From: Plantago ovata
Taxonomy: Eukaryota > Streptophyta > Magnoliopsida > Lamiales > Plantaginaceae
Direction: 5' to 3'
DNA: 64,000 bases
Assembly (NCBI GenBank): GCA_028274465.1
Contig: CM051458.1
Span: 102,750,855-102,814,854, forward strand
This document shows positions 1 through 11,300 of the stretch, piece after piece (within the stretch, counting starts at the first letter, position 1; each line of letters opens with the position of its first letter). Below the pieces are notes generated by a model, which ran no database searches, had not been told where the DNA came from, and saw only the letters and a program-made list of their open reading frames with translations. Position numbers and translations under genes: made by a program.

Positions 1-165
1 TTGGATGCTGATGTTGTTGCTTTGCTTGTTAGAGTTCGGGGTTTCGCTTTGGCTCAGGATGCTGGAGCGCGTATTACTCATCATATTTTTTCTAGGATTA
101 GTTTTGCTATTGATAAGGGAGTGAGACCACAACTTGTTTCTCGGATGCCCACTAATTTTGTGTAA
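1..165 (+). CDS. 3' end of an unidentified reading frame (partial)
   Basis: Frame 1 is open from the window edge to a TAA at 163-165, giving 54 codons with no start inside the window. The C-terminus reads ...RPQLVSRMPTNFV. I do not recognise the family. Two other frames are also open for much of this stretch, so coding is not certain. Codon content is unremarkable, and the frame ends only 36 bp before a long AAT microsatellite. It may be the last exon of a gene to the left or a transposon fragment. Confidence 0.35.
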   Translation: MDADVVALLVRVRGFALAQDAGARITHHIFSRISFAIDKGVRPQLVSRMPTNFV

Positions 166-201
166 ACATTCGTTGTTTTTTATTTATTTAATTCCACTTA
201 A

Positions 202-285
<84 letters not shown>
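202..285. repeat. (AAT)28 microsatellite
   Basis: This is an uninterrupted run of about 28 AAT units. It creates a poly-isoleucine reading frame that should not be taken as a gene. Confidence 0.97.
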
Positions 286-312
286 CCATTATTGGTACCT
301 AATTGTAGACGC

Positions 313-490
313 CTTTCGATTTTGGTACCTTTCGATTTTGATACCTTTCGATTTTGGTACCTTACTGTGATGAGTTTACTAATGTGATACTGATACGGTT
401 CGATTTTGGTATCTTATTGTGTAATGTTGACTACGTGTCGTTTACTCAGGAAGGTATCAAAATTGTACACTGTCACAATAGGTACCAAAA
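313..490. repeat. Short tandem repeat plus inverted repeat (possible small MITE remnant)
   Basis: Three head-to-tail copies of a 16-bp unit (ctttcgattttggtac, one with a G-to-A change) lie at 313-328, 329-344 and 345-360. A fourth diverged copy near 395-420 (cgattttggtatcttattgtg) faces an inverted copy at about 473-490 (cacaataggtaccaaaa). The mix of direct and inverted copies suggests a degraded MITE or satellite-like remnant. No target duplication is evident. Confidence 0.5.
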
Positions 491-1523
491 ACCGGAATTC
501 CTAAACACATTAAGGAATCAAAATTGATTTTTCCGGCAAGTTGAATCTATGTGAGTGTAAATGAATGGACACAAACAAATATGGTATTGCAATGAGTGGA
601 AGTATGTGGTGATGACAGGAAAAATATCTTGTATGCATGCATATTCTGTGACTGTGAAGATTGAAGAGTGAGGACCATCACTGATTGTGATTTCAGTTTC
701 ATCTTGGAGCAATTTCTGTCAATGGTCCCGAACAGGCAACAGCATATCTGTGAATCATGGTCTGAAAGTTACAAAATGTGAAGTTGTGAACATTAGTTTT
801 CAATTGTAACCATCATAGTTAATATTTTCAACTTGTAAGCTACTCCTTTTCAACTTCATATCCCTTACAGACTTGCAGACTGCAGTCATCTCAATTTCTC
901 GAACTATTAACTTGAATCACATCGCGATAAAAGATTTCAATTAGTTTTTGGGCACTCATTTTGGGAAAATGTTTAAATAATACAATCGTATAACTTTTGA
1001 TTTCTAGTTCGAATTCTACAAGATAGTTTTGCATATTGATGGTATATGTTACTAGAAGAAGGATCATGTAAGACAAAAAGAAATGCACATCCATGTATTT
1101 TACTAATATTTTTCATATATATGACCCCACACATAATGCACGAAGAAGGCCCCCACACGTTAAGGGGCTTCAATAGGGGGGAGGTTTCGGATCTAACAAA
1201 CCCATGAACATGCACTAAAAATGTGATCTTCCCTGCAACAAGAACATGTACTACTATTCCATTATATTCTTTTTGAATAAATAGATACACATCAATTGTT
1301 CACAATCTATACTATCTTCTATATGATACACCACAATTGTGGAAAAATTGATTAATCAGGTAGGTAGAAATGGAAGATCATTGGGTCAAATGTGGTTAAT
1401 AGAGTAGGCTCTTGACAAGACGAAGTCTACAGAAGAATCGATAACATTTACAGCATCTTTAAGTCGATAGCTTATATGTCATCTTTAACGCGATACTGAT
1501 ATTTCATGCAAACTCTTCAGTCC
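491..1523. other. Spacer, ending in the FAD7 3' region
   Basis: No convincing gene on either strand; the small reading frames have no recognisable similarity. The part next to 1523 must contain the 3' UTR and polyadenylation region of the minus-strand desaturase gene. Confidence 0.6.
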
Positions 1524-3783
1524 TTATGATTTCTGGGCACCGCTAAGTTCAGGGTCAGTCTGATAATACACGATATCACCGGTATCACTTACATAGTGAT
1601 CCTTCTTCATGCTTTTGATGAGGACTCCCAACAAGTTTAGCGGAAGAGGGCCTGATTTTTCGGGTTCTCTATAATACTTCCCTAGCACTGGCTTAGCTGC
1701 TTCAGTCTGTCACAACAATTATCAATCATCAATCATTAGAAACGGTTCATATTATTGAAATTTGAAAACACAACTTTCAATTAATTTTTTTTTTATACAA
1801 AAAACAAAACTTACAGCTTCAATCAAGTGATAGTGAGGTATTTGAGGGAAGAGATGATGTATGACATGGGTCCCTATGTCATGGTGGATGTTGTTTATCC
1901 AGCCATAATCACGATCGAGTGTCGTAAGCCCTCCTCTCAGATAACTCCATTCCTGTTTTATAAGAATAATAATAATCAGCTGATTAGGCACTACTAAGAT
2001 TTTCATAAAAGGCAAGATGCTAAACATCAAACATTGCAGTTTGTTCTTTGCACAGCTATGACAATGACTGATATATTGTTTATTCATACTAATCCACCTT
2101 GGCTTAGTTAAAACAAAAAAGTTAGGTAGTAGTAGTAGTAAGACTAACTACAAGTTTCGTGTTCGAAGAAGCATCTAAAGTCTAAACAGGATATTATGAA
2201 TTTACGATCAAAGACCTCGAATTCCTGATGCTATGAAACAAAGTCTTAAAAAGTTCATTCGATTCGATTTCTTTACCTTTCCACGGTACCAAGGTAGCTT
2301 ATCCTCATGGCCATGATGGTGCAAGTAGGTCACTAAATCAAGCCACATCACAAATCCCTATACAAAATTAAACAAGAAGTTTAAAACTAAGATGATGAAT
2401 ATATATAACATGGTATTTACTTGAGAGGCATGAAAGATAAATCGAACTAACCACATAAGGGATGCCATAAAGTTTGAGCAACTGAACAGGACCCATAACA
2501 AAAGACAAGCCAGCAAGTAAGGCAACCATTGCTGTCCAACAAACTGTTGATGTAATCACATCTTTCCTTTCATTAGGTACAAATAAATCACTGTCTGGGT
2601 GGTAATGAGACCCTTTTTTCCCAGGACTTCTACTCCACTGCCATAACAAAATGCAGCAGCACATAAGATAATTACATATAGTGAAGTTGTTTTGTTCATT
2701 AATTGATGGAGGAAAGGAAACAAACAACTTACAAGATAGATGGGATATGCAAGCATGGGGAAAGGCAATGTGAACCTCAATTTCTTGGTCACAAAGTCCA
2801 AACTGTTGAATATTTTCTCAGGCAACTGAAATTACACCAAGAAGAAAATAACACAAACAATGAGACTTCAGCTTCTTAACATTGAAATTAACCGGAAAAA
2901 AAGAGTCTAAAAAGGACTTCTTACAGGGTGCCAAGATTCATCATTTTCAACATGGCCATGGTTCTGATGATGTGTCCTGTGACTAATTCTCCTGTATTAA
3001 CACACACACACAAAGTGTCTCCTCAGTTATCATTAACATTGCCACAATTAGTACTGATGAACAAAACAATGACAGAAAACATACCATCCATGGTAAGGGA
3101 CCAGAATTGAAGAGTGGAGAAGATGACCAACCACACTATTAAGCTTGTGGTCACTTGAGAAACTTCCATGACCACTACACATACAAACCAGAACCATGAA
3201 ACCAATTAACAAAATATTCCAACAATGAAATTCAAATTGAAACAAAAGAGCTGAAGTACAATACAATTATGACTGACTCACCAATCATGGCCAAGAACAA
3301 AGATAGCCCAAAACATGGTACTCTGAGCAAACCAATACAAAGGCCAAACAGCCCAACTGTTGCAATAAGCAGCAACAGCAGCTAACCCAACAACCACAGC
3401 CACATCCCTGACCACATAGCTCATTGACCTCCATGGATCCTTCACCCAACAATGCTTCGGAATTGCTTCCCTAATGTCAGATAGCTTGAACGGCGGCGGT
3501 GCACCAGGGTCAAATAGTCTTTCTCCTCCTCCTTATCCCCATTCACCACACTCCTCCTCTCCTCCTCCACTGGCTCAACCCTCAACGGAGCACTCACCCT
3601 CAAACCCCAATTTCTCTCCTTAACACCACCAATCCCACAAAAATCTGATCTTGAAACTCTGAGCCTTGTGGGATTTATCAAGGTATTGTTGTTGTTACTA
3701 TTATGCAAGAAAGATTGTGGCTTTGGGTAGAATCTTGGGAGTGGCCTAAGACCACATTCTGATAAAACCCAACTCGTTGCCAT
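1524..3783 (-). CDS. FAD7: Chloroplast omega-3 fatty acid desaturase (FAD7/FAD8), 8 exons, frame broken by a 1-bp deletion in exon 1
   Basis: In plastids this enzyme desaturates 16:2 and 18:2 acyl chains on galactolipids to 16:3 and 18:3, using ferredoxin. Exons: 3783-3282, 3174-3085, 2991-2925, 2825-2733, 2637-2452, 2357-2277, 1952-1815 and 1706-1524, all with GT-AG junctions. All three di-iron histidine boxes are present: HDCGH (about residues 166-170, split by intron 1), HRTHH (202-206) and HVIHH (369-373). The N-terminus [20 protein letters not shown] is typical of the plastid forms and their transit peptide, unlike the ER enzyme FAD3. From the ATG at 3783 the frame runs about 88 codons and then reads out of frame. 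The conserved [11 protein letters not shown] motif starts at 3514 in another frame. Adding one base in the GGAGGAGGA tract (about 3517-3535) gives 446 codons, the family's usual length. It is either a recent null allele or a sequence error. I cannot separate FAD7 from FAD8. Confidence 0.93.
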
Positions 3784-4044
3784 TCTTGATTATGATTATG
3801 ATAATGAAAAAGTAACCACAACCCTCTTGCCAAGATTTGAGCTTTATTGGAAAAGCTTTTTCCTTTGAGAAGAGGAAACGAGTGGACTGGAATGAGATCT
3901 TGTGGGTTTTGGGTGGTGAGTAGTAGAGTATAGTAGATAATGAGGAGGATTCGGTTTAGGTGCAAGAGCCACAAGTTGGGGATTTGCCTCTTGTAGTTTG
4001 TATTCTAGTTGATGGTAATAAGAAGATGGCTGTCGTTTCCTTTA

Positions 4045-4052
4045 TTTATATA
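4045..4052 (-). promoter_or_regulatory. TATA box of the FAD7 gene
   Basis: TATATAAA on the minus strand lies about 260 bp upstream of the desaturase ATG. It predicts a transcription start near 4015 and a 5' UTR of about 230 nt. The 98-codon frame in this leader begins with TTG, so it is not an ATG upstream ORF. Confidence 0.55.
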
Positions 4053-4581
4053 CACACAGGTAACAAGAATCAGGTAGTCCCACTTTCTTCTTCCTTTCCT
4101 TTCCTTTCCCACTTGCTCCATTAACTATGGCCTATATCTATTATTGCTTGCTTGCACGAATCAGAAAGGAGCAACGTTTTTATTTAGGTACCTCTCTGTG
4201 GTCGGAGTCGGACTCCTACAATTTACCTCTCTTTTTGAGTTTTTTTCTACTTTTAGGGGTCGGTTAGCTTTGCTAATTAGGTCGTACTTGAACTTGTACT
4301 AATAAATAATAATATGCGTCTATGAGATAAATAGGCGTTTGAATATTTTTAAAGTTTTCTAATAATGGAAAGAGTAAGAATGAAAATTGAATTATTTAAA
4401 GGAAAAGAAGATGTATATGACGAATTTGCGTGTTTTGAATAATTTGGTATGGTTGCGTAGTTAGACGTCGATGATACATACGACAAGTTCCGAAGGTACA
4501 ATAATGAGAAGCATCTAATTTGTGAAGTTCATGAGAAAGTAAGTGTTACTAATCCCCTCAAAATACTTTTTTTTTTTTTTG

Positions 4582-5103
4582 TATCACGATATTCTATTAA
4601 GGTGTCATGGCTATAAATTGGGCGTCGAAGGGTTGATTTTTGAGCCCGTGAAAGTCATGGGGGTCCGATAATTCCACACTAGGTTGAATTCTCGAACGCA
4701 GACAAATTGGACTACGACTTATGTTGCAGTCATTTGATTATGGGTCCACCAGATGTTCGGCTGGTAGATGACATATATAGACATCTTTTATTGTATATCA
4801 ATATTCGTCAAATATATTTCCACGTAAGTGACCTAACACCCTGAAAACACGGTGTCTTTTTTAGGTATCTCGATATTCTATTAAGGTGTCATGGCTGATA
4901 ACTTTAGCCCGATCCCTAAAATTGTGAAAGTTATGGGGGTTCGATGATTCCACATTTGGTTTAATTCTCGAGCGCAAACAAATTGGACCACAACTTATAT
5001 TGTCGTCGTTTAATTATGAATGTATTAGATGTCCAACTGAAGGATGCAATATATAGATGTCATATTTATTGTATATCAATATTCATCAAATATAGTTTTC
5101 CAT
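4582..5103. repeat. Diverged tandem duplication, unit about 240 bp
   Basis: A block beginning with tatcacgatattctattaag at 4582 recurs at 4865 (offset about 283 bp). Similarity continues through matching stretches such as aaggtgtcatggct, caaacaaattgga and tattgtatatcaatatt, ending near 4822 and 5103. The copies differ by many substitutions and small gaps, so the duplication is not recent. No coding frame or terminal inverted repeat was seen. Confidence 0.8.
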
Positions 5104-5388
5104 GTTCCCATATGTGAGCTCAGTTAATGTTTTCATCATACACATATTATGGGTTGCTTTCATAATTTTGTGTAATACGTGTATGTTTCCTTACACATTT
5201 GTCCATAGTTTAAATTTCGATCGGTATCTAAAACTATAAATTTCAACCTATCAAGAATATATGGGATTGCTCTTTGTGTAATATCTTTGGAGTTCTTATG
5301 AATAAATATATTAGGGTGGAGTGAACCCGTAGAAGTACCTTGTTGGTATAAGTTGTATAATTAGTCCCGCAGTCTCTTATATTTGGAT

Positions 5389-5390
<2 letters not shown>

Positions 5391-5476
<86 letters not shown>
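5391..5476. repeat. (AT)43 microsatellite
   Basis: An uninterrupted AT dinucleotide run of about 86 bp. Confidence 0.97.
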
Positions 5477-5483
<7 letters not shown>

Positions 5484-8320
5484 CATTGTACAATTTTAAA
5501 CCATAATCTCTCCGTCTCCTCTTATTACCCCTTTGATTTTTTAATGACCTCGTTTGGCTTCATATTAATAAATTATATAATTTGTTTTTTTAAAGTTATA
5601 TTATGAAACATGATCATTATATTTTTATAATATAACTTAGTAAATTAATTTTTCAAAATAATTTTGAATTAATATAAAGTCAAATAGGAAAAAAAACATT
5701 AACAAAAGAAATGCTTCATAGATTTAAGGGCAAATTATTTGGTACACTTAGTCACAAATTAACTAAAAACTTCTATATGTAGTAGTAGTAATATATCGGT
5801 ACTTTTCCCAAAAAAAACTAAAAAACTAAAAACTTATAGTACAGTATAGAGTATTAATTTTTGTTTTAGAAGTGAAGAACATCAATTATTAATGTTAGAT
5901 TAAAAGAATTGTTCTTTTAGATATCACATTTGTAACTAAATTTAGTAGAGTCGGCTAGTCGAAAAATGGAATATGACCAAATGAAAACATAATTAATTTG
6001 ACCCGGTGGTTTTCCAATCACCTTCGATATTTGAAATTGGAATTAGACTTCTTGGAAAGGTTGAATCACACAATATTTTACGTTTCCATATGCCAATTGA
6101 AAGTTTGAGATGTATATATTGATGGATTTTTAACACTAATATATATATATACGTTTAACATCTGGCGTAAATATTAGCTTATGAGTACCGTACCATTCCT
6201 CAATCATTCTGAGCAACAACTTTGAGAGAATTATAACTATTAAGGTCAATTTCCTATTGAGGTAGTTTCAGTTTCGCACTCACTATTAAAGAAATTGGGC
6301 ATGCTATTTTCCAAAACTGCTAGTGGCGCCAAATTCTTTGATGTATTTGGCGCGTGCGGGTGTGTGACAAATTAAATTACAGATATACTACTACAACATG
6401 GTAAAATACAGGTTGGTCCTTACTAATGTTGTTGTTGACCACTCCAAACGTGTGGAAGTTGACAAAAACAAGGGAACAACACTACGTGGTCAGACTTGGC
6501 TCTTACAATGATCATTGCAGGTGCAATATACCAGTCTCGTGAATTTTACTTTCTATAGTAAATGATAATCGACTCAAAAGTAGTAGAACCGTGAGTAGGT
6601 TATTAATCTAACCTTGAAATCAGATGAATCAATTACGCTAAATAAGCAACCACTATAGTAGAATTTGCTCTCTGCTCGGGCCTTTGGAGTTTTACTATAT
6701 TAATATTCTCTCAATTTTTTTACTGCAGTCTTTAGTACCCAATTAAAACTCTTTTATCTTTGTTTTAAAAAATTAATCTGAACTAATTTAAAATAAAATT
6801 TTAATGTTTTGAAATAAAAATAATAGAGACAATTTATGCTACTAATCACTAGGACACTGCGAATAGCTTACGTGTTACCGACCAGGAAGAGGAAGATGTC
6901 CACTTATTTTTTTTGGTAGCTGACTAGCTGTGATGACTGATGATGGATATATGGATGGGATGGAACTAGCTATTCCTGATTCTCTATGATTCACAAAATA
7001 ATTTGAAAACCCTAAAACTTTCATTCTCTCTTTTAGTAATATTAACTATGAGCTATTAACAGTAGTACAGTACTAGTATTTCACTACACCGGCCACCTTT
7101 CATTGTGAACACTCGGCATATTAGTGGCTAATGATGGGGAATTGATTATCTGCCAAATTGTGTCAAACCCATCATAATACCTCATGAGTAATTAGTCAAA
7201 TTATCCTTCATGTCCCCTCCATGTTAATATCCTCCATGTTAATATAATGAGTATTAGAAAGTTGTGTTTGGTCAACATTTTCCTCTACGGCGACAGGCGA
7301 AAAATGCTATATCCAAATTCCAGACCGTCCAAATCTTGGTTGCAAATTTCATAAACCACCCCTCAAGTTTCAAGGTTAAGAGAAACAAGCTCCAACAAGG
7401 TTGTACAGTAGAGTTTGATGTTAGTTGAATGATCATGCCGCAGAGAATTCGAATATGATGGAGTATATGGTGGAAGATGATCTAACAAATCTTTGCTATT
7501 TTATAATTTAATGCAACATGGTTATGAGTTACGACAGTTGTTCACTGGGTTTCAGGAAGTGGAAATACGTTCTGTATTGGGATGCAACAAATTTGATGAT
7601 TAATCTAATGTCTAAACAAAGGAGGTTGCTTGTGGACACAACAATAATGATCAAAATTTGATTTTAATATTGGCTTCGAGTAAACTATATAATTCGGTAC
7701 GTTAAGACTAAGAGCCAATAATGATGTCAATATCATTGAGTTGTTCATATTATTAAGCATCTTGTAATCAATTAGTAATAAAGAACCAGACTTGTGAAAT
7801 GTACGGGCATAATATAGTTTAACTTGCATTCCCATATGTTTGGGCTGAAATTATTTAATTGCATTGAATTTATAATCAGAAGTCATAAGTAAAACTATCT
7901 CAGGGTGGTCAAGATTCAAGGTGCTTATACATTTTCTTATGTAATGACGTATAAGAATAATAACAAATTGTTCAGACAAATTAATTACCTCATAGCAAAT
8001 TAAACAGTGGATGGGCTTACATCAGATAATTTAGCTTGCTAAATTCATTTAGATTTCGTTCCCACCTGTTCTTTAATTATAAATTATTTAGAAAAATGTA
8101 CATTGAATTTGCGAGTAAATACAATTACAACAGACAAGTTTAACCATGCTGCAAAGGTACTGAGATTTCTATTCCAAGAAGGGAAGTTCCTGACCAAAGA
8201 AACACATATTTTTAGCTCACAAAATGACTTTCAGCTAGTGTAACAAATACCTGCACTGGAATTGCAGCATCAGCTAGTGTACCTGGGGTTATATTGAGCA
8301 GTTGGATTGTTGCATGTGGA
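5477..8320. other. Gene-free AT-rich spacer
   Basis: No reading frame with recognisable protein similarity on either strand and no clear transposon boundaries. The right end, next to 8320, contains the 3' UTR of the minus-strand tomosyn gene. Confidence 0.6.
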
Positions 8321-11300
8321 TCATATACGCCACCATTTACTGCGTTTCTCCATTTGTTTAGCCAACTCCTGCGCCATTGATGCAAAGTTCTCCGCACCAT
8401 CTTGCAGCTCTTCAGTCCGTCTGCTAAGATGCTGAATAAACAGAACAAAGCATATTAAAACATACTCTAGTCAAAATTGCTAGAGTATTAAAACTTAAAC
8501 ATGTATTAGACTGCTGTTTTTGCTGACAGCCTTCGGCACAGCCCCACACAGCCGCACAGATTCTATTGTCTTACTTCTAGTCACACGAGTAATGAATAGC
8601 TAATTTGTTGAAAACTTGAAATATTGATTTGATGATCATCTCGGTTGCTGGAGATATATGTGACACCAGGTCTTGTGACAAGCATATATCCGCGTGAAGG
8701 AGTGTACTCAAATAAGACAACAGCCTACAATGGTAATATATATGTTCCCAGTATCATCAGCATAATATTCTACTACTATATTTTCATTTTCTTGGCAGTT
8801 CTTTAATGATCCTTTCTTCGTTTGATTTTCACTAATGATCATTTAAGAACTTAAGTTAGGGGAAAGGAGTTACTAACATCTAACATGATCTCCTGAGCTC
8901 TCTCTAAGCATTTTCTGAGTAGTAATAACTACAAGCAGAGAAATTTCAAGGTATCTTAATATGAAACATTAATTTGTGCTCAAATGCCTACTGCCTTGGT
9001 TGCTACAGATGGCACTAGTTACGCAAAATAGAATTCGTTGTTAGCCTAGTACCTTCTAAAACAGTTGCATAGATATCAAAAAAATTGGAGGATGTATAAA
9101 GGATAACATGCCAATTTTATTTGACCCTACATATCGTGGAAGTTCAGAAGTAACAAAATGTAATGCATTTGTATAAAGTAACTGACCTCTAGTTTCTCCC
9201 CACGTTCTAAAAGCTTATTCTTTGCTTCTGATGCAGCAGATGCAGCATCCTGGAATCGGGGATGTTTTCATTTAATCAGTATATGGCTATATGCAATTCC
9301 CACGCAATAGCAATTAGACATGTGTAAGCTTAAGCTTAATATCATAAAACCTCACCCCAGTATTCCTATACTTCGCGATGATTTCTTCACGTGTTCTAGT
9401 CTTCGGTTTTGTATCAGAGGAACCACCCTCAAATAATCTTTCTCTCTCCTTCTCCTTTTCTGCATGCATTCGTGTTAGGTCCCATAAAGCATGAAATACT
9501 ATATTACAGGGTCACAACTCACAAATTCTTCTAACATTTACCTTTTATGCTATCAACAGTCTTTTGCGAAGAAGATGCAACAGCAGGAGTTTCATAAATG
9601 TCAATATCATCTGCAATTGATAAACAACTTTAGGATAAACTCCCCATATCACTTTTTGAAAAACATGACAGGACATGCTCCTTCGCTCACTCAAGCGCAC
9701 CTATTTGGAGTTCTGTGTCCTCTGGATCATAATCATCCATGGGGTCTGAAAAAGGGAACCTTGAAAATATTTTCTCCAAATGTGCAATCATACTTTCTGG
9801 AGTTCCTCTGTCATTATTAACTTTCTCCCCTTTATCGCCTTTAAACCCCTTTATCATGTTACTCACAAATCCAGGTACAGTGCTCTGTCATCAAACCAAA
9901 ACATAGTCTTAAAGAGTTTTGAGAAAACATAGAAGTGGATGGATATAAGAACCTGACGTGTGACCTGTGTCTTCTTTCGGTTTTTGGATAATCTAGCATC
10001 AACACTGACAGTTGCTGCTAGGACTTTATCATGTAGGCAAGGCAGCGACTCAGGAATCCTAAAATGACCATAACCACTTATCAGGACATTTGCCACACAA
10101 AACATGTGTATGTGCGCGTGAGCTCATACTGTGTGGTGGGGGGGGGGGGGGGAAGAGAAATGAGGGAAAGAGACAGGAAGAGTGGAAGATGACCTTAGCT
10201 CATTTTCAGATGCCATAAGCGACACAAAAGCAAATTCACTCCCGCTAACCTAAAAGTGCAAACACAGTGACATGAGGTTGCATATCATGGATATACTGAT
10301 AGACATATATTAGCAAGTCAGACCATTCATACTCATATTTGCAACAAGATTTCGAAACACAAGAGCAGTATTATACGACAAGAGGAGCAATATTTATCAG
10401 ATCCCAAGTCGAGTTACTTCATTTGATGAGAAAGATAACTCAAAAAATAAGATTTGGGGAGAAATAAACAATGACCTCCATGCAGTTAATGATTCACATG
10501 ATTTACCCAGTCAGACTATCTTCCATGAGACCAATTTTACAGATATAGCAATATTGACTTGTACTATCATAACATTAGCTTACTGGGAAATTTAGCTGAC
10601 TTTGTTTATTGTATTCAAATCCTAAATTAAAGAGTAGAAACCATTCAGTTGAAATTAACAGGTGGAAATACAGTACTCTTGTTAGAGTTAGACTCGATCA
10701 AATCAACCAAATGCATGCAAATTTCTACACACCAAATTGAGGTTATCCTGTCAGAGGGGCTCTTTTCTGAGCTTTAACAAAAAAGTACAAAAAAAGAAAA
10801 GAGACAAACCATGGCAACAAGCCCTTTCTCAGAAGCACCAATTGTTCTCTCCATATTTGTTTTGAAATTCCACCTGAGCACTGACATCATTGACGTGTTT
10901 CCAAGCATTTCAAGATCTGGCAAAGACCTAACAACAAATTAATTACATTATCAGCATGTTTCCTTCAACGCAAAAAAATGAGAAGATATAAAGCCTCATG
11001 AATGTTTCCAGGTTACGATAACAAAATGATCTTCATAGACATTTCCTGCGTACTGGTTAGTGAACATTGTGAGGAACTTTTGTAAAACTGTTATAACAAA
11101 AGCATTTTTATATGGTATCGAATGTTTTGCTCTTAAAGAAAAGCACACCTATAGGATTAGTATGGCGGGAAGTGCATGCTTTCTTTCGATGTACTTTAAG
11201 ACCAAAACATACATAGAGTGAGGAACAAATAAATTTACAATAAGTTGATCCTTGTTCACCTCTGAGAGGTTCATTCCAACTTTTTCTCCTTTTATCGACG

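Noticed and set aside
134..370. 78-codon frame dominated by poly-isoleucine
   Set aside because: It is a translation of the (AAT)28 microsatellite.
3678..3974. 98-codon frame upstream of FAD7, possible upstream ORF or alternative N-terminus
   Set aside because: It starts with TTG, not ATG. It is in a different frame from both the transit peptide and the FDPG part, so it cannot rescue the frameshift.
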